A stretch of 64,000 nt of DNA, taken from contig NZ_NOIG01000011.1 of assembly GCF_002245625.1 (NCBI RefSeq), positions 248,001 through 312,000 of the forward strand. The letters are read 5' to 3'. This DNA is from Acidovorax kalamii. Lineage in GTDB: Bacteria; Pseudomonadota; Gammaproteobacteria; Burkholderiales; Burkholderiaceae_C. The position numbers and the translations under genes are program-made. This document shows positions 24,726-35,555 of the stretch, in pieces; within the stretch, counting starts at the first letter, position 1; each line of letters opens with the position of its first letter. The notes below the pieces were generated by a model that saw nothing but the letters and a program-made list of their open reading frames with translations, had not been told where the DNA came from and searched no databases.

Positions 24726-26264
24726 ATGACACAGAACGCATCACCCATCACCCTGCACCCCGGCCGCGTCACGCTGGCAGAGCTGCGCCGCATCCATGCT
24801 GGCCCCGTGCAACTGGTGCTGGATGCCTCGGCCCGCGCGGGTTTGCAGAAGTCCCTGGCCACGGTGCAGCGCATCGTCGATGAAGATCAGGTCGTCTATG
24901 GCATCAACACCGGCTTCGGCAAGCTGGCCAGCACCAAGATTGCGCACGACCGCCTGGCCGAGCTGCAGCGCAACCTGGTGCTGTCGCACAGCGTGGGCAC
25001 GGGCGACCCGCTGCCCGACGACGTGGTGCGCCTCATCCTCGCGACCAAGGCCGTGAGCCTGGCGCGCGGCCACTCGGGCGTGCGGCCCGAGCTGGTGGAT
25101 GCGCTGCTGGCCCTGGCCAATGCCAACGTGCTGCCGGTGATCCCGGCCAAGGGCTCGGTGGGGGCGTCGGGCGACCTGGCGCCCTTGGCGCACCTGGCCT
25201 GTGTGCTGATCGGCGAAGGGCAGGCCAAGGTGGACGGCAAGGTGGTGTCGGGTGCCGAGGCCATGCGCTCCATTGGCCTGCAGCCCTTTGTGCTGGGCCC
25301 CAAGGAAGGGCTGGCGCTGCTCAACGGCACGCAGGTGTCCACCTCGCTCGCGCTGGCCGGTTTGTTTGGCGCCGAGAGCGTGTTTGCTGCCGCACTGGTC
25401 GCGGGTTGCCTGTCGCTCGAAGCCATCAAGGGCTCGGTCAAGCCGTTTGACGCACGCATTCACGAAGCACGGGGCCAGGCCGGGCAGATCGCCGTGGCGG
25501 CTGCCGTACGTGCGCTGCTCGACGGCAGCGCCATCGACCCCTCGCACCCGAACTGCGGCCGCGTGCAAGACCCGTATTCCATCCGCTGCGTGCCGCAGGT
25601 GATGGGCGCGTGCCTGGACAACCTGCACCACGCCGCGCGCGTGTTGACCATCGAGGCGAACGCGGCATCCGACAACCCGCTCGTCTTCGACAACGGCGAC
25701 GTGATCTCCGGCGGCAACTTCCACGCCGAGCCCGTGGCCTTTGTGGCGGACATCATCGCGCTGGCCGTGGCCGAGATCGGCGCCATCTCCGAGCGCCGCC
25801 TGTCGCTGCTGCTGGACCCGGGCCTCTCGGGCCTGCCTGCCTTCCTGATCCGCGACAGCGGCGTGAACTCGGGTTTCATGATCGCGCAGGTCACCGCCGC
25901 CGCGCTGGCTGCAGAGAACCAATGCCTCGCCAACCCCAGCAGCGTGACCAGCCTGCCCACATCAGCCAACCAGGAAGACCATGTCTCCATGGCCACCTAC
26001 GGCGCGCGCCGCCTGGGCGACATGGTGCGCAATGCGGCCGTGATGGTCGGCATCGAGGCCATGGCCGCCGCGCAAGGCATGGAATTCGACCGGTCCCTGA
26101 AGTCCTCATCCCTCATTGAAGATCAGTTCGCCGCCATCCGCGAGCGCGTGGCCTACCTGGAGCAGGACCGCTACCTCGCCCCCGACATCGAAGCCATGCG
26201 CGCCTGGGCCCAGCAGTCCACCTGGCCGACAGCGCTCACGCAATGCCTGCCCAGCTTCGCCTGA
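24726..26264 (+). CDS. hutH: Histidine ammonia-lyase
   Basis: HutH turns L-histidine into urocanate and ammonia in the cytoplasm, the first step of the pathway. The 512-residue protein is full length. Its MIO cofactor arises from Ala147-Ser148-Gly149 in [16 protein letters not shown], and the active-site tyrosine lies in [15 protein letters not shown]. The C-terminal [13 protein letters not shown]-type motif ([20 protein letters not shown]) is present. ATG 24726 is chosen; an upstream in-frame extension would cover the operator. Confidence 0.97.
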   Translation: MTQNASPITLHPGRVTLAELRRIHAGPVQLVLDASARAGLQKSLATVQRIVDEDQVVYGINTGFGKLASTKIAHDRLAELQRNLVLSHSVGTGDPLPDDVVRLILATKAVSLARGHSGVRPELVDALLALANANVLPVIPAKGSVGASGDLAPLAHLACVLIGEGQAKVDGKVVSGAEAMRSIGLQPFVLGPKEGLALLNGTQVSTSLALAGLFGAESVFAAALVAGCLSLEAIKGSVKPFDARIHEARGQAGQIAVAAAVRALLDGSAIDPSHPNCGRVQDPYSIRCVPQVMGACLDNLHHAARVLTIEANAASDNPLVFDNGDVISGGNFHAEPVAFVADIIALAVAEIGAISERRLSLLLDPGLSGLPAFLIRDSGVNSGFMIAQVTAAALAAENQCLANPSSVTSLPTSANQEDHVSMATYGARRLGDMVRNAAVMVGIEAMAAAQGMEFDRSLKSSSLIEDQFAAIRERVAYLEQDRYLAPDIEAMRAWAQQSTWPTALTQCLPSFA

Positions 26265-26302
26265 TTTTTTCCACGCACACCACTGATTCACAGGAGTCCA
26301 CC

Positions 26303-28027
26303 ATGAACGCCAACGACGCCATCATCGCCGCCGCCTCCAACACCGACCCCCGCCACGACGCCACCCGCGTGATCCGCGCGCCGCGCGGCAGCCAGCTCAC
26401 CTGCAAGAGCTGGCTCACCGAGGCCGCCTACCGCATGATCCAGAACAACCTCGACCCCGAGGTGGCCGAGCGTCCGCAGGACCTGGTGGTGTACGGCGGC
26501 ATCGGCCGTGCCGCGCGCAACTGGGAGTGTTTTGATCAGATCCTCGCCTCGCTCAAGGACTTGAACGACGATGAGACCCTGCTCATCCAGTCCGGCAAGC
26601 CCGTGGGCGTGTTCAAGACCCACGCCAATGCGCCGCGCGTGCTGCTGGCCAACTCCAACCTCGTGCCCAAGTGGGCCAACTGGGAGCACTTCAGCGAGCT
26701 CGACCAGAAGGGCCTGTTCATGTACGGCCAGATGACGGCGGGCAGCTGGATCTACATCGGCACGCAGGGCATCGTGCAGGGCACCTACGAAACTTTTGCC
26801 GAGGCAGGCCGCAAGCACTATGGCGGGTCGCTCGAAGGCAAGTGGATCCTGACCGCAGGCCTGGGCGGCATGGGCGGCGCGCAGCCGCTGGCCGCCACGT
26901 TTGCGGGCGCGGTGTCGCTCAACATCGAATGCCAGCAAAGCAGCATCGACTTCCGCCTGCGCACACGCTATGTGGACAAGCAGGCGCGTGACATTGACCA
27001 CGCCATCGAACTCATCTGCCAGCACACGGTGGCCAAGGAAGCCATCTCTATCGCACTGCTGGGCAACGCCGCAGAAATCCTGCCCGAGCTGGTGCGCCGC
27101 GCCAAGGCCGGCGGCTTGAAGCCCGACCTCGTTACCGACCAGACCTCGGCCCACGATCTGGTCAACGGCTACCTGCCCGCCGGCTGGACGGTGGCGCAGT
27201 GGCGCGCTGCGCAGCAGGATGTGACCCAGCATGAAGTGCTGAAGAAAGCCGCCGCCAAGTCCTGCGCCGTGCACGTGCAGGCCATGCTCGACTTCCAGCA
27301 CATGGGCATCCCGGTGGTGGACTACGGCAACAATATTCGCCAGGTGGCGTTTGACGAAGGCGTGAAAGACGCCTTCGACTTCCCCGGCTTTGTGCCCGCC
27401 TATATCCGCCCGCTGTTCTGCGAAGGCAAGGGCCCGTTCCGCTGGGTGGCCCTGTCGGGCGACCCTGAAGACATCCGCAAGACCGATGCCAAGATCAAGG
27501 AGCTGTTCCCCGAGAACAAACACGTGCACCGCTGGCTCGACATGGCGGGCGAACGCATTGCCTTCCAGGGGCTGCCCGCGCGCATCTGCTGGCTGGGCCT
27601 GGGCGAGCGCCACATCGCGGGCCTGGCCTTCAACGAGATGGTGAAGAACGGCGAGCTGAAGGCCCCCATCGTGATCGGCCGCGACCACCTGGACACCGGC
27701 AGCGTGGCCAGCCCCAACCGCGAGACCGAAGGCATGAAGGACGGCACCGACGCCGTGAGCGACTGGCCGCTGCTCAACGCGTTGCTCAATACCGCAGGAG
27801 GCGCCACTTGGGTCAGCCTGCACCATGGCGGCGGCGTGGGCATGGGCTATTCGCAGCACTCGGGCATGGTCATCGTGGCCGATGGCACTGAAGCAGCGGC
27901 CCAACGCCTTGCCAATGTGCTGGTCAACGACTGCGGTAGCGGCGTGATGCGCCATGCTGACGCGGGGTATGAGCTGGCGGTGGAAACGGCCAAGAAGCAG
28001 GGTCTAAAGCTGCCCATGGTGAAGTAG
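26303..28027 (+). CDS. hutU: Urocanate hydratase
   Basis: HutU uses tightly bound NAD+ to hydrate urocanate to 4-imidazolone-5-propionate. The 574-residue protein has the full family length, with [20 protein letters not shown], the NAD-binding [20 protein letters not shown] and the closing [20 protein letters not shown]. It follows hutH by 38 bp, with a GGAG before ATG 26303. A long open frame on the opposite strand is an antisense shadow. Confidence 0.97.
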   Translation: MNANDAIIAAASNTDPRHDATRVIRAPRGSQLTCKSWLTEAAYRMIQNNLDPEVAERPQDLVVYGGIGRAARNWECFDQILASLKDLNDDETLLIQSGKPVGVFKTHANAPRVLLANSNLVPKWANWEHFSELDQKGLFMYGQMTAGSWIYIGTQGIVQGTYETFAEAGRKHYGGSLEGKWILTAGLGGMGGAQPLAATFAGAVSLNIECQQSSIDFRLRTRYVDKQARDIDHAIELICQHTVAKEAISIALLGNAAEILPELVRRAKAGGLKPDLVTDQTSAHDLVNGYLPAGWTVAQWRAAQQDVTQHEVLKKAAAKSCAVHVQAMLDFQHMGIPVVDYGNNIRQVAFDEGVKDAFDFPGFVPAYIRPLFCEGKGPFRWVALSGDPEDIRKTDAKIKELFPENKHVHRWLDMAGERIAFQGLPARICWLGLGERHIAGLAFNEMVKNGELKAPIVIGRDHLDTGSVASPNRETEGMKDGTDAVSDWPLLNALLNTAGGATWVSLHHGGGVGMGYSQHSGMVIVADGTEAAAQRLANVLVNDCGSGVMRHADAGYELAVETAKKQGLKLPMVK

Positions 28028-28069
28028 TCCGAAGAAAGTGAGGGAATGACAGGAGTGTGAAAAAGGGAA

Positions 28070-28096
28070 CTGCATTCCCATGCAATGGGAATGCAG
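28070..28096. promoter_or_regulatory. 27-bp palindrome in front of the IclR gene
   Basis: Perfect 11-bp arms CTGCATTCCCA and TGGGAATGCAG separated by TGCAA. It covers the first possible start codon (28080) of the IclR-type gene. It is a likely operator for that regulator (autoregulation). No second copy was seen before the ABC operon at 28913. Confidence 0.65.
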
Positions 28097-28103
28097 GGTA
28101 GGA

Positions 28104-28880
28104 ATGTCGCTGCAATACTTTGATACTGAGTCCATGACCGCCCGTGGACTAACCTCCGTTGTCGCTGCCGACCGTGTTCTGCACGTGTTGGCTGTATTGG
28201 CGCAGCACGGTCAGCCCATGTCGGCGGCCGAGTTGATGGAGGCCACGGGTCTGGCTCGCAGCACGTTGTACCGGCAGCTTGCGCGGCTCAAGTTGTGGGG
28301 CTTTGTGCTGGAGAGCAGCGGGCACTACGCGCCTGGGCCGCTGAGCCTGCAACTGGCGCTGGGCTTTGATATGGCATCGCACCTGGTGCACCACGCGCGG
28401 CCGGACATGCAGGCTCTGGCCCGGCAGTCCCACGAGAGTGTGGGGCTGGTGGTGGCGGTGAACGACAGCGTGGTGTGCCTGGACATGGTGGACAGCACGC
28501 AGGCCCTGCGTTGCTCGTTTGAAAAAGGACGCAGTGTTCCGCTGCGCGCTGGCGCCTCTGCCAAGTGCCTGCTGGCCCATGTGGCCCCGGCCACACGCAA
28601 CGCCATTCTGGACCTGCACTACGGCGCAGGCACTGCTGAGCGCCAGGCGGCGCTGACCGAACTGGAGGGCATTGCCAAGGCTGGTTACGCCGTCAGCTCC
28701 GGCGAAGTGGATGCCGGCGTCTGGGGCGTCAGCGTGCCCGTTTTCGGTTCTCCCCGGCAGGCAGCCGGAGCCATCACCCTGATGGCCCCGATCTTGCGAG
28801 CCCAGGGGCAAGAGGCCGCGCTCACCGGCATGGCGGTTGTTGCCGCAGCGCGCATCTCCCGCCAGCTCACCCCTCCCTGA
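28104..28880 (+). CDS. IclR-family transcriptional regulator
   Basis: A 258-residue regulator with an N-terminal winged helix (AADRVLHVLAVLAQHGQPMS, AAELMEATGLARSTLYRQLA) and a C-terminal IclR ligand domain (ESVGLVVAVNDSVVCLDMVD, VPLRAGASAKCLLAHVAPAT). It separates hutU from a polar amino acid importer and probably controls that importer. Starts at 28080, 28104 and 28134 are possible; 28080 lies in the palindrome, so 28104 is preferred. Ligand unknown. Confidence 0.88.
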   Translation: MSLQYFDTESMTARGLTSVVAADRVLHVLAVLAQHGQPMSAAELMEATGLARSTLYRQLARLKLWGFVLESSGHYAPGPLSLQLALGFDMASHLVHHARPDMQALARQSHESVGLVVAVNDSVVCLDMVDSTQALRCSFEKGRSVPLRAGASAKCLLAHVAPATRNAILDLHYGAGTAERQAALTELEGIAKAGYAVSSGEVDAGVWGVSVPVFGSPRQAAGAITLMAPILRAQGQEAALTGMAVVAAARISRQLTPP

Positions 28881-28912
28881 ATTCCCTCACCCCTCTCCAA
28901 GGAGCTTTCCCC

Positions 28913-29662
28913 ATGAACCTTCGTCGCAACCTTCTTCTGGCCAGCCTGGCCGCCGCAGCCTTCTGCGCCACGGGTGTACAGGCCCAGGACAACGTTCTGC
29001 GTGTGGGCACCGATGCCACGTTCCCGCCCATGGAGTTTGTCGAGAACGGCAAGCGCACGGGCTTCGACATCGAGTTGGTGGAGGCGATTGCCAAGACCAT
29101 GGGCAAGCAGGTCGAGTGGGTAGACATTGACTTCAAGGGCCTGATCCCCGGCCTGATCTCCAAGCGCTTCGACATGGCCGTCTCGGCCATTTACATCACC
29201 GACGAGCGCAAGAAGGTGGTGGACTTCACCGATTCCTACTACGCCGGTGGCCTGGTGGTGATGGTGAAAGACAACAACACCACCATCAAGAAGTTGACCG
29301 ATCTGGACGGCAAGAAGGTCAGCGTGCAGGTGGGCACCAAGTCGGTGGGCTACCTCACTGAAAAATTCCCCAAGGTGCAGCGTGTCGAGGTCGAAAAGAA
29401 CCAGGAGATGTTCAACCTGGTGGACATCGGCCGTGCCGATGCCGCCGTGACCGGCAAGCCCGCTGCGTTCCAGTATGTGCGCACCCGCCCCGGTCTGCGC
29501 GTGCTGGATGAGCAGCTCACCACCGAAGAGTACGGCATGGCCCTGCGCAAGGACACGCCAGATCTGACCAAGGCCGTGAACGGTGCCATCGCCAAGCTCA
29601 AGGCCGAGGGCACCTATGCGGCCATCGTCAAGAAGTGGTTCAGCAACAGCGCTGCCAAGTAA
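28913..29662 (+). CDS. Polar amino acid ABC substrate-binding protein
   Basis: A 249-residue periplasmic protein with signal peptide (about 1-24, ending VQAQ) and the SBP_bac_3 fold: LRVGTDATFPPMEFVENGKR, GFDIELVEAIAKTMGKQVEW, GLIPGLISKRFDMAVSAIYI. The family binds histidine, glutamine, cystine, arginine and related polar compounds. Its place within the hut region suggests histidine or a histidine derivative. AAGGAG precedes ATG 28913. Confidence 0.9.
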   Translation: MNLRRNLLLASLAAAAFCATGVQAQDNVLRVGTDATFPPMEFVENGKRTGFDIELVEAIAKTMGKQVEWVDIDFKGLIPGLISKRFDMAVSAIYITDERKKVVDFTDSYYAGGLVVMVKDNNTTIKKLTDLDGKKVSVQVGTKSVGYLTEKFPKVQRVEVEKNQEMFNLVDIGRADAAVTGKPAAFQYVRTRPGLRVLDEQLTTEEYGMALRKDTPDLTKAVNGAIAKLKAEGTYAAIVKKWFSNSAAK

Positions 29663-29696
29663 CCCGCCGCCCACGGTTGCCGAACTGAACTGAGCC

Positions 29697-30365
29697 ATGG
29701 AACTCGATTTTTCTCCTGTCTGGGCCGGGGTGCCGCAGTTGCTGGCGGGTGCGCTGGTCACTGTGGAAATCACGGCCGCTTCGCTGCTGCTGGGCTGCGT
29801 AATGGGCCTGCTGGTGGGCATTGGCCGCCTGAGCCCCCAGCGCCGCGTGGTCTATGCACTGTGTACCGCCTACGTGGCCGCGATACGCGGCACGCCGCTG
29901 CTGGTGCAGCTGTTCATCCTGTTCTTTGGCCTGCCGCAGTTCGGCATTTTGTTGCCCGCTTTTGTGTGTGGCGTGATTGGCCTGGGCATCTACTCGGGCG
30001 CCTATGTGTCCGAGGTGGTGCGAGGTGCCATCCAGTCCATCGACAAGGGGCAGATGGAGGCCGCGCGCTCCATCGGCATGTCGTCCAGCCTGGCCATGCG
30101 CACTGTGGTGCTGCCGCAGGCCGTGGTGCGCATGATTCCGCCATTGGGAAATGAGTTCATTGCACTCATCAAGAACTCGGCGCTGGTGTCGCTGCTCACC
30201 ATTCACGACCTGATGCACGAGGGGCAGAAGATCATCAGCGTGTCCTACCGATCGCTGGAGGTCTACCTGGCTATCGCAGTGGTGTATTTCATCCTCACGG
30301 GTGCCACCACACTGGTGCTGCGCCGCATCGAGCTGCGCCTGCGCGCCGGGGGGATGGTGCAATGA
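29697..30365 (+). CDS. Polar amino acid ABC permease
   Basis: A 222-residue inner-membrane permease of the HisM/GlnP type. It has an N-terminal helix ([20 protein letters not shown]), the signature [20 protein letters not shown], and the coupling loop [20 protein letters not shown]. Only one permease gene is present, so it should act as a homodimer. The ATPase gene overlaps its stop. Confidence 0.92.
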   Translation: MELDFSPVWAGVPQLLAGALVTVEITAASLLLGCVMGLLVGIGRLSPQRRVVYALCTAYVAAIRGTPLLVQLFILFFGLPQFGILLPAFVCGVIGLGIYSGAYVSEVVRGAIQSIDKGQMEAARSIGMSSSLAMRTVVLPQAVVRMIPPLGNEFIALIKNSALVSLLTIHDLMHEGQKIISVSYRSLEVYLAIAVVYFILTGATTLVLRRIELRLRAGGMVQ

Positions 30366-31159
30366 AGAAAGAATCTGTGGTGATGAACGGAACAAGCCAG
30401 GCCGCCGAGGCCATCGTGCGCATCCGGGGGCTGCGTAAGGCGTTTGGCAACCATGTGGTGCTCAACGGCATCGACTTTGACGTGCTGCCGTCGCAGGTGG
30501 TGGTGGTCATCGGGCCCAGCGGCTCGGGCAAGAGCACCTTTTTGCGCTGCTGCAATGGGCTGGAGCAGCCCCAGGGCGGGCGCATCGACATCTGCGGTCG
30601 CACGCTGGTGGACGATGGGCGCATGCTGCCCGACCATGACCTCAACGCGCTGCGCGAAGAGGTGGGCATGGTGTTCCAGTCGTTCAACCTGTTCCCGCAC
30701 CTGTCCGTGATCGACAACGTCACGCTGGGTCCGCGAAAGCTGCGTGGTCTCTCGCGCAAAGACGCCGAGGAGCGTGCCCAGGCCCTGCTGGCCAAGGTGG
30801 GGCTCGCGCACAAAGCCACGGCCATGCCCGCGAGCCTGTCGGGCGGGCAAAAGCAGCGTGTGGCCATTGCCCGCGCGCTGGCCATGGAGCCGCGTGTGAT
30901 GCTGTTCGACGAGCCCACGTCGGCGCTGGACCCGGAGCTGGTGGGCGAGGTGCTGCAGGTCATGAAGCTGCTGGCCAGCGAAGGCATGACCATGATGGTG
31001 GTCACGCACGAAATGGATTTCGCGCGCGAGGTGGGCGATGTGGTGGTCGTCATGGACGGCGGCGGCATCATTGAGGCCGGCGCACCCGCCACCATCTTCA
31101 CCAACCCCACGCAGGAGCGCACACGCGCCTTCCTGCAGGCCGTGCTCACGCGCGCCTGA
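30362..31159 (+). CDS. Polar amino acid ABC ATPase
   Basis: A 265-residue ATPase of the HisP/GlnQ type with Walker [22 protein letters not shown]-loop [12 protein letters not shown], signature [16 protein letters not shown], Walker [19 protein letters not shown] and switch His in [12 protein letters not shown]. It overlaps the permease gene by four bases. The dioxygenase gene follows. Confidence 0.93.
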   Translation: MKKESVVMNGTSQAAEAIVRIRGLRKAFGNHVVLNGIDFDVLPSQVVVVIGPSGSGKSTFLRCCNGLEQPQGGRIDICGRTLVDDGRMLPDHDLNALREEVGMVFQSFNLFPHLSVIDNVTLGPRKLRGLSRKDAEERAQALLAKVGLAHKATAMPASLSGGQKQRVAIARALAMEPRVMLFDEPTSALDPELVGEVLQVMKLLASEGMTMMVVTHEMDFAREVGDVVVVMDGGGIIEAGAPATIFTNPTQERTRAFLQAVLTRA

Positions 31160-31221
31160 TGCCCCGGGGGCGCTGGTGCACGACAACGTTGAACAAACAA
31201 CACAACAGGAGACCAGCCCGC

Positions 31222-32112
31222 ATGCCCCCGCTCTCACCTGCCTTGGACCCGCGCCTGCAGGAGCGCTTTCAACAACGCCTGCAGCAGCGCCTGAGCGCTG
31301 ACGACATTGCGCGCTTTGACCGCGACGGCGCGCTGTGCATCAAACAGCTGCTCGCGCCCGAAGAAGTCGCGCTGCTGCGCGAGGGCATCGATGCCAACCT
31401 GGCCGCGCCCAGCCCGCGCGCCAAGGTGGCCAGCAGGCCCGATGACCCGGGCCGCTTCTTTGAGGATTTCTGCAACTGGCAGGACATTCCGCAGTTCGGC
31501 CGCTTTGTGCGCGAAACCCCGCTGGCCCTGGCCGCCCAGCGCCTCATGCAGTCGCGCACCGTGCGGCTGTATCACGACCATGTGCTGGTGAAGGAGCCGG
31601 GAACCCGCCAGCGCACGCCATGGCATCAGGACCAGCCGTACTACAACATCGACGGCGTGCAGAACATCAGCATGTGGATTCCGGTCGATCCGGTGTCCCG
31701 CGCTGCGACGCTGGAGTTTGTGGCCGGTTCGCACAAGGGACCGTGGCTCATGCCGCGCACTTTCATGGACAACCAGGCGAAGTGGTTCCCCGAAGGCAGC
31801 CTGCAGGACCTGCCCAATGTCGAGGCCGACCGTGCTGCATTTCCCATCGTGGGCTGGGAGATCGAGCCCGGCGACGTGGTGTGCTTTCACATGCTCACGC
31901 TGCATGCCGCCGGTGGAGTGGAGGGGCCCAACCGCCGCCGTGTGTTCTCGGTGCGCTTCCTGGGTGACGACACGCGCCATGCGCCCCGGCCATGGAAGAC
32001 CTCGCCCGAGTTTCCAGGTCTGGCAGATGAGTTGCCCGCTGGCGCGGAGATGAACCATCCGCTGTTTCCGCTGCTGGTCGCGGACGCAGAACAGTCCACG
32101 GCCAATGGATGA
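31222..32112 (+). CDS. PhyH-family Fe(II)/2-oxoglutarate dioxygenase
   Basis: A 296-residue cytoplasmic oxygenase of the phytanoyl-CoA dioxygenase family. The iron triad is visible as His-x-Asp in TPWHQDQPYYNIDGVQNI and the distal His in HMLTLHAAGG; the 2-oxoglutarate Arg is likely in RRRVFSVRFLGDD. Family members hydroxylate or demethylate many small molecules. This one sits between an amino acid importer and hutD, so its substrate may be an N-methylated or otherwise modified histidine (inference). ATG 31222 has AGGAGA nine bases before it; ATG 31159 overlaps the ATPase stop but lacks a ribosome site. Confidence 0.88.
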   Translation: MPPLSPALDPRLQERFQQRLQQRLSADDIARFDRDGALCIKQLLAPEEVALLREGIDANLAAPSPRAKVASRPDDPGRFFEDFCNWQDIPQFGRFVRETPLALAAQRLMQSRTVRLYHDHVLVKEPGTRQRTPWHQDQPYYNIDGVQNISMWIPVDPVSRAATLEFVAGSHKGPWLMPRTFMDNQAKWFPEGSLQDLPNVEADRAAFPIVGWEIEPGDVVCFHMLTLHAAGGVEGPNRRRVFSVRFLGDDTRHAPRPWKTSPEFPGLADELPAGAEMNHPLFPLLVADAEQSTANG

Positions 32113-32117
32113 GGGGC

Positions 32118-32741
32118 ATGACAACGATGGCAATGCACTTTTTTGACCTGGCCACCACCCCCAGCATGCCCTGGAAAAACGGCGGCGGCAGCACGCAGGA
32201 GCTGGCCTGCTGGCCCCCGGGCGCCGACATGAACAGCTTTGAGTGGCGCGTGAGCCTGGCCACGGTGGACCGGCCCGGGCCGTTCTCCGTCTTCCCGGCC
32301 ATCGACAGGCAGATCATGCTGCTGTCTGGCGACGGCCTGCATCTGCGCAGCCCGAGCTGGGAGCACCGGCTGGAGCCGCGCTGGCAGCCGTTTGCGTTTT
32401 CGGGCGATGACGCTGTGGATGGCGCCATGTTGGGCGGCACGTCCAAGGACTTCAACCTCATGTTGCGGCGAGGCCTGTGGCATGGGCCTCTGCAGGTGGT
32501 GAGCGATGCGCAGTCGCCCGGCGACGCGCCCGCAGGCCTGTGCCTGGTGCTGCAGGGCGATTGGCAGTGGGTGGCGCCGGGCGCCGGGCCGCGTGCGCTG
32601 GCGGCAGGGCAGGGCTTTTGGTGGGCGGGCGCGGGCGGTGCAACGCCGGGCCAACTGGAGCCGTTGCATGCAGGGGCCGACGCCGATGCGCCCGCACTGG
32701 TCTGGATCGCCTTGCAGCGCGGTGCAGCTCCCAAAATTTGA
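32118..32741 (+). CDS. hutD: HutD family protein
   Basis: A 207-residue bicupin-like protein with the HutD markers TTPSMPWKNGGGSTQELACW, FEWRVSLATVDRPGPFSVFP and the middle KDFNLMLRRG. In Pseudomonas HutD is needed for normal growth on histidine and is thought to temper hut expression; its biochemical role is unsettled. ATG 32118 follows GAGGGG; an ATG at 32109 overlaps the dioxygenase stop. Confidence 0.9.
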   Translation: MTTMAMHFFDLATTPSMPWKNGGGSTQELACWPPGADMNSFEWRVSLATVDRPGPFSVFPAIDRQIMLLSGDGLHLRSPSWEHRLEPRWQPFAFSGDDAVDGAMLGGTSKDFNLMLRRGLWHGPLQVVSDAQSPGDAPAGLCLVLQGDWQWVAPGAGPRALAAGQGFWWAGAGGATPGQLEPLHAGADADAPALVWIALQRGAAPKI

Positions 32742-32743
32742 AT

Positions 32744-32803
32744 AAAAATGGCCGCCACCGCCTGATGGACAAGCGCTGGTAGCTATTATTTGTATAGCAT
32801 TCA
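32744..32803. repeat. Dispersed intergenic repeat, copy 2
   Basis: AAAAATGGCCG, then AAGCGCTGGTAGCT and ATTATTTGTATAGCATTC. It corresponds to copy 1 at 20965-21025 and shares GCGCTGGTAGCT with a sequence inside livG near 38754. It fills most of the gap between hutD and hutI. Confidence 0.7.
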
Positions 32804-32830
32804 ACACGGAGCCCACGGGTGGGCAGGCAG

Positions 32831-34108
32831 ATGCAACACATGGACAACCACGGCCACCCGAACGGGGCGGCCGCCAGCCAGAACGCCGATGGCGTGTGGC
32901 ACAACCTGAAACCCGCGCCCGGCCTGTGGGCGGCCGACGTGGCAGTGCCTGAGGGCCAATCGGCCTGCGTGGTGGTGCAGCAAGGCCAGATGGCCTGGGT
33001 GGGGCCCGAGGCGCAGTTGCCCGCCGCTTACCAGGCATTGCCGCGCCACGATGCGCGGGGCGCGCTCGCCACCCCCGGGCTGGTGGACTGCCACACGCAC
33101 CTGGTCTACGGCGGCCAGCGTGCCAACGAATTCGCCATGCGCCTGGCCGGTGCCACGTACGAAGAAGTGGCCAAGGCGGGCGGGGGCATTGTGTCGTCGG
33201 TCAAGGCCACGCGTGCGGCGTCGGAAGACGAGCTTTTTGCCCAGGCCGTGCCGCGCCTGCAGGCCCTGCTGGCCGAGGGCGTATGTGCCATCGAGATCAA
33301 ATCGGGCTACGGCCTGGCGCTGGAACATGAGCGCAAACAGCTGCGCGTGGCCCGCCGTCTGGGCGAGGCGTTTGGCGTGACGGTGCGCACCACCTTCCTG
33401 GGCGCGCACGCGCTGCCGCCCGAGTACGCAGGCCGCAGCCAAGCCTATGTCGATCTGGTCTGCAACGAGATGCTGCCCGCGCTGGCCGCCGAGGGCCTGG
33501 TGGATGCGGTGGATGTGTTCTGCGAACGCATCGCCTTCACGCTGGCGGAGACTGAGCAGGTCTTCCAGGCTGCGAAAAAGCTCGGCATTCCCGTCAAGCT
33601 GCATGCCGAGCAGCTGTCGGACATGGGCGGATCGGCGCTGGCCGCGCGCTATGGCGCACTGTCGTGCGACCACATCGAGCACCTGTCGGCCGACGGCATC
33701 GCTGCCATGAAAGCCGCAGGCACCGTGGCCGTGCTGCTGCCGGGCGCTTACTACACGCTGCGCGAGACGCACCTGCCGCCCATCGCACAGCTGCGCGAGG
33801 CGGGCGTGCCCATGGCGGTGTCCACCGACCACAACCCGGGCACCTCGCCCGCGCTCAGCCTGCTGCTCATGGCCAACATGGCCTGCACGCTGTTCCGCCT
33901 GACGGTGCCCGAGGCGCTGGCGGGTATCACCACCCATGCGGCACGCGCGCTGGGCTTGCAAGATTCCCACGGCCTCATCGCATCGGGCCGACCCGCCAAC
34001 TTCGTGCTGTGGCCTGTGGGCGAGGCGGCCGAGCTGGCCTACTGGTTTGGCCACAAGCCCGCCGGCACCATCGTGCGGCAGGGGCGCATCCACGGAGTCA
34101 TGCCATGA
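32831..34108 (+). CDS. hutI: Imidazolonepropionase
   Basis: HutI opens the ring of imidazolone propionate to give N-formimino-L-glutamate. The 425-residue amidohydrolase has the metal motif [20 protein letters not shown], then IEIKSGYGL, the metal His region [20 protein letters not shown] and the catalytic Asp in [20 protein letters not shown]. Starts at 32831 and 32840 are both plausible; neither has a strong ribosome site. Its stop overlaps hutF. Confidence 0.96.
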   Translation: MQHMDNHGHPNGAAASQNADGVWHNLKPAPGLWAADVAVPEGQSACVVVQQGQMAWVGPEAQLPAAYQALPRHDARGALATPGLVDCHTHLVYGGQRANEFAMRLAGATYEEVAKAGGGIVSSVKATRAASEDELFAQAVPRLQALLAEGVCAIEIKSGYGLALEHERKQLRVARRLGEAFGVTVRTTFLGAHALPPEYAGRSQAYVDLVCNEMLPALAAEGLVDAVDVFCERIAFTLAETEQVFQAAKKLGIPVKLHAEQLSDMGGSALAARYGALSCDHIEHLSADGIAAMKAAGTVAVLLPGAYYTLRETHLPPIAQLREAGVPMAVSTDHNPGTSPALSLLLMANMACTLFRLTVPEALAGITTHAARALGLQDSHGLIASGRPANFVLWPVGEAAELAYWFGHKPAGTIVRQGRIHGVMP

Positions 34109-35517
34109 GCGAGCCGCTTGAACGCCAACTTTTCGCTGCCGATGCCTTGCTGCCCACCGGCTGGGCGCGCGATGTGCTCGTCGCGTGGGATGGGGCAGGG
34201 CGCATTACCACCATCACGCCCAACGCGCAGCCCAACGGCGCCGCAGTGGCCACCGGCCCGCTGCTGCCCGGCATGCCCAACCTGCATTCGCACGCCTTCC
34301 AGCGCGCGTTTGCGGGCCTCACGGAATACCGGGGGGAAAGCCAGGACAGCTTCTGGAGCTGGCGCAACCTGATGTACCGCTTTGCCGCGCGCATCACGCC
34401 CGAATCGCTGGAGGCCATTGCCACCTGGCTGTATGTGGAGATGCTGGAGGCGGGCTACACCAGCGTGTGCGAGTTCCACTACGTGCACCACGGCCAGGAC
34501 GGCCGCCCCTATGCCGATGACGCCACACTGTCGCTGGCGCTGCTGCGTGCGGCGAAGAGCGCGGGCATCGGCATCACGCTGCTGCCGGTGCTGTACCAGA
34601 CCAGCGGTTTTGGCGCCAAGCCGCCGCGTGCCGACCAGGCGCGCTTTGTCCGCAGCACCGACAACATGCTCTCCTTATTGGAGCGCCTTGCGCCCGCTAC
34701 ACGGGCGCTGGGCGGCATTCTGGGCCTGGCCCCGCATTCACTGCGCGCCGTGCCGCCGGACAGCCTGGCCGCCGCCGTACAGGGCCTCACGGCGTTGAAC
34801 CCCCAGGCCCCCATCCACATCCACATTGCCGAGCAGACGCAGGAAGTGGATGACTGCATCGCCTGGAGCGGCCAGCGCCCCGTGCAGTGGCTGCTGGAAC
34901 ATGCCCCCGTGGATGAACGCTGGTGCCTGGTGCATGCCACGCACATGACGCCGCAGGAATACGCCGACGCCGCGTGCACGGGGGCTGTGGCCGGTATCTG
35001 CCCCACCACCGAGGCCAACCTGGGCGACGGCATCTTCGACATGCCGCTGTGGCTGCAGCATGGCGGCCGCTGGGGTGTGGGCTCGGACAGCCACGCCTGC
35101 GTGAATGCCGCCGAGGAGCTGCTGATGCTCGAATACGGCCAGCGCCTGTCGCTGCGCCAGCGCAATGTGCTGGCCAGCAGCACCCAGGCCGAGGTGGCCA
35201 CGGCCATGACCCTGCAGGCGGTGCAGGGCGGGGCGCAGGCGTCTGGCCGCTCACCCGGCGGCATGGCGGGCCCTGCAGGCCTGGCGGTTGGTCAGCAGGC
35301 CGACATGGTGGCGCTGGATGCGCAGCATGTGGCTCTGGCGGGTCTGCCTGCGCCCAGCATGTTGTCGTCCCATGTGTTCGGCAGCCACCGTACCTCGGCC
35401 ATCGACAGCCTGTGGGTCGCGGGCGTGTTGCGGGTGGCGCAGGGCCGCCATGCATTGCACGAAACGGCTGCGCAGGCCTTTGTGGCGGCGCGCTCCACCA
35501 CCATTGCGGCTGGTTGA
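34105..35517 (+). CDS. hutF: Formimidoylglutamate deiminase
   Basis: HutF removes ammonia from formimino-glutamate to give N-formylglutamate, the branch that avoids formamide. The 470-residue amidohydrolase has [55 protein letters not shown] and the catalytic Asp in [23 protein letters not shown] 34105 overlaps the hutI stop. Its presence with hutG defines the five-step pathway. Confidence 0.96.
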   Translation: MSEPLERQLFAADALLPTGWARDVLVAWDGAGRITTITPNAQPNGAAVATGPLLPGMPNLHSHAFQRAFAGLTEYRGESQDSFWSWRNLMYRFAARITPESLEAIATWLYVEMLEAGYTSVCEFHYVHHGQDGRPYADDATLSLALLRAAKSAGIGITLLPVLYQTSGFGAKPPRADQARFVRSTDNMLSLLERLAPATRALGGILGLAPHSLRAVPPDSLAAAVQGLTALNPQAPIHIHIAEQTQEVDDCIAWSGQRPVQWLLEHAPVDERWCLVHATHMTPQEYADAACTGAVAGICPTTEANLGDGIFDMPLWLQHGGRWGVGSDSHACVNAAEELLMLEYGQRLSLRQRNVLASSTQAEVATAMTLQAVQGGAQASGRSPGGMAGPAGLAVGQQADMVALDAQHVALAGLPAPSMLSSHVFGSHRTSAIDSLWVAGVLRVAQGRHALHETAAQAFVAARSTTIAAG

Positions 35518-35555
35518 CTTCCCCCTGTTCTTTGACTCCATCCACGGTGCCATCC

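Noticed and set aside
34923-35555. Apparent N-terminal extension of hutG
   Set aside because: It is the hutF gene read in another frame; HutG begins at ATG 35556 with its usual N-terminus.
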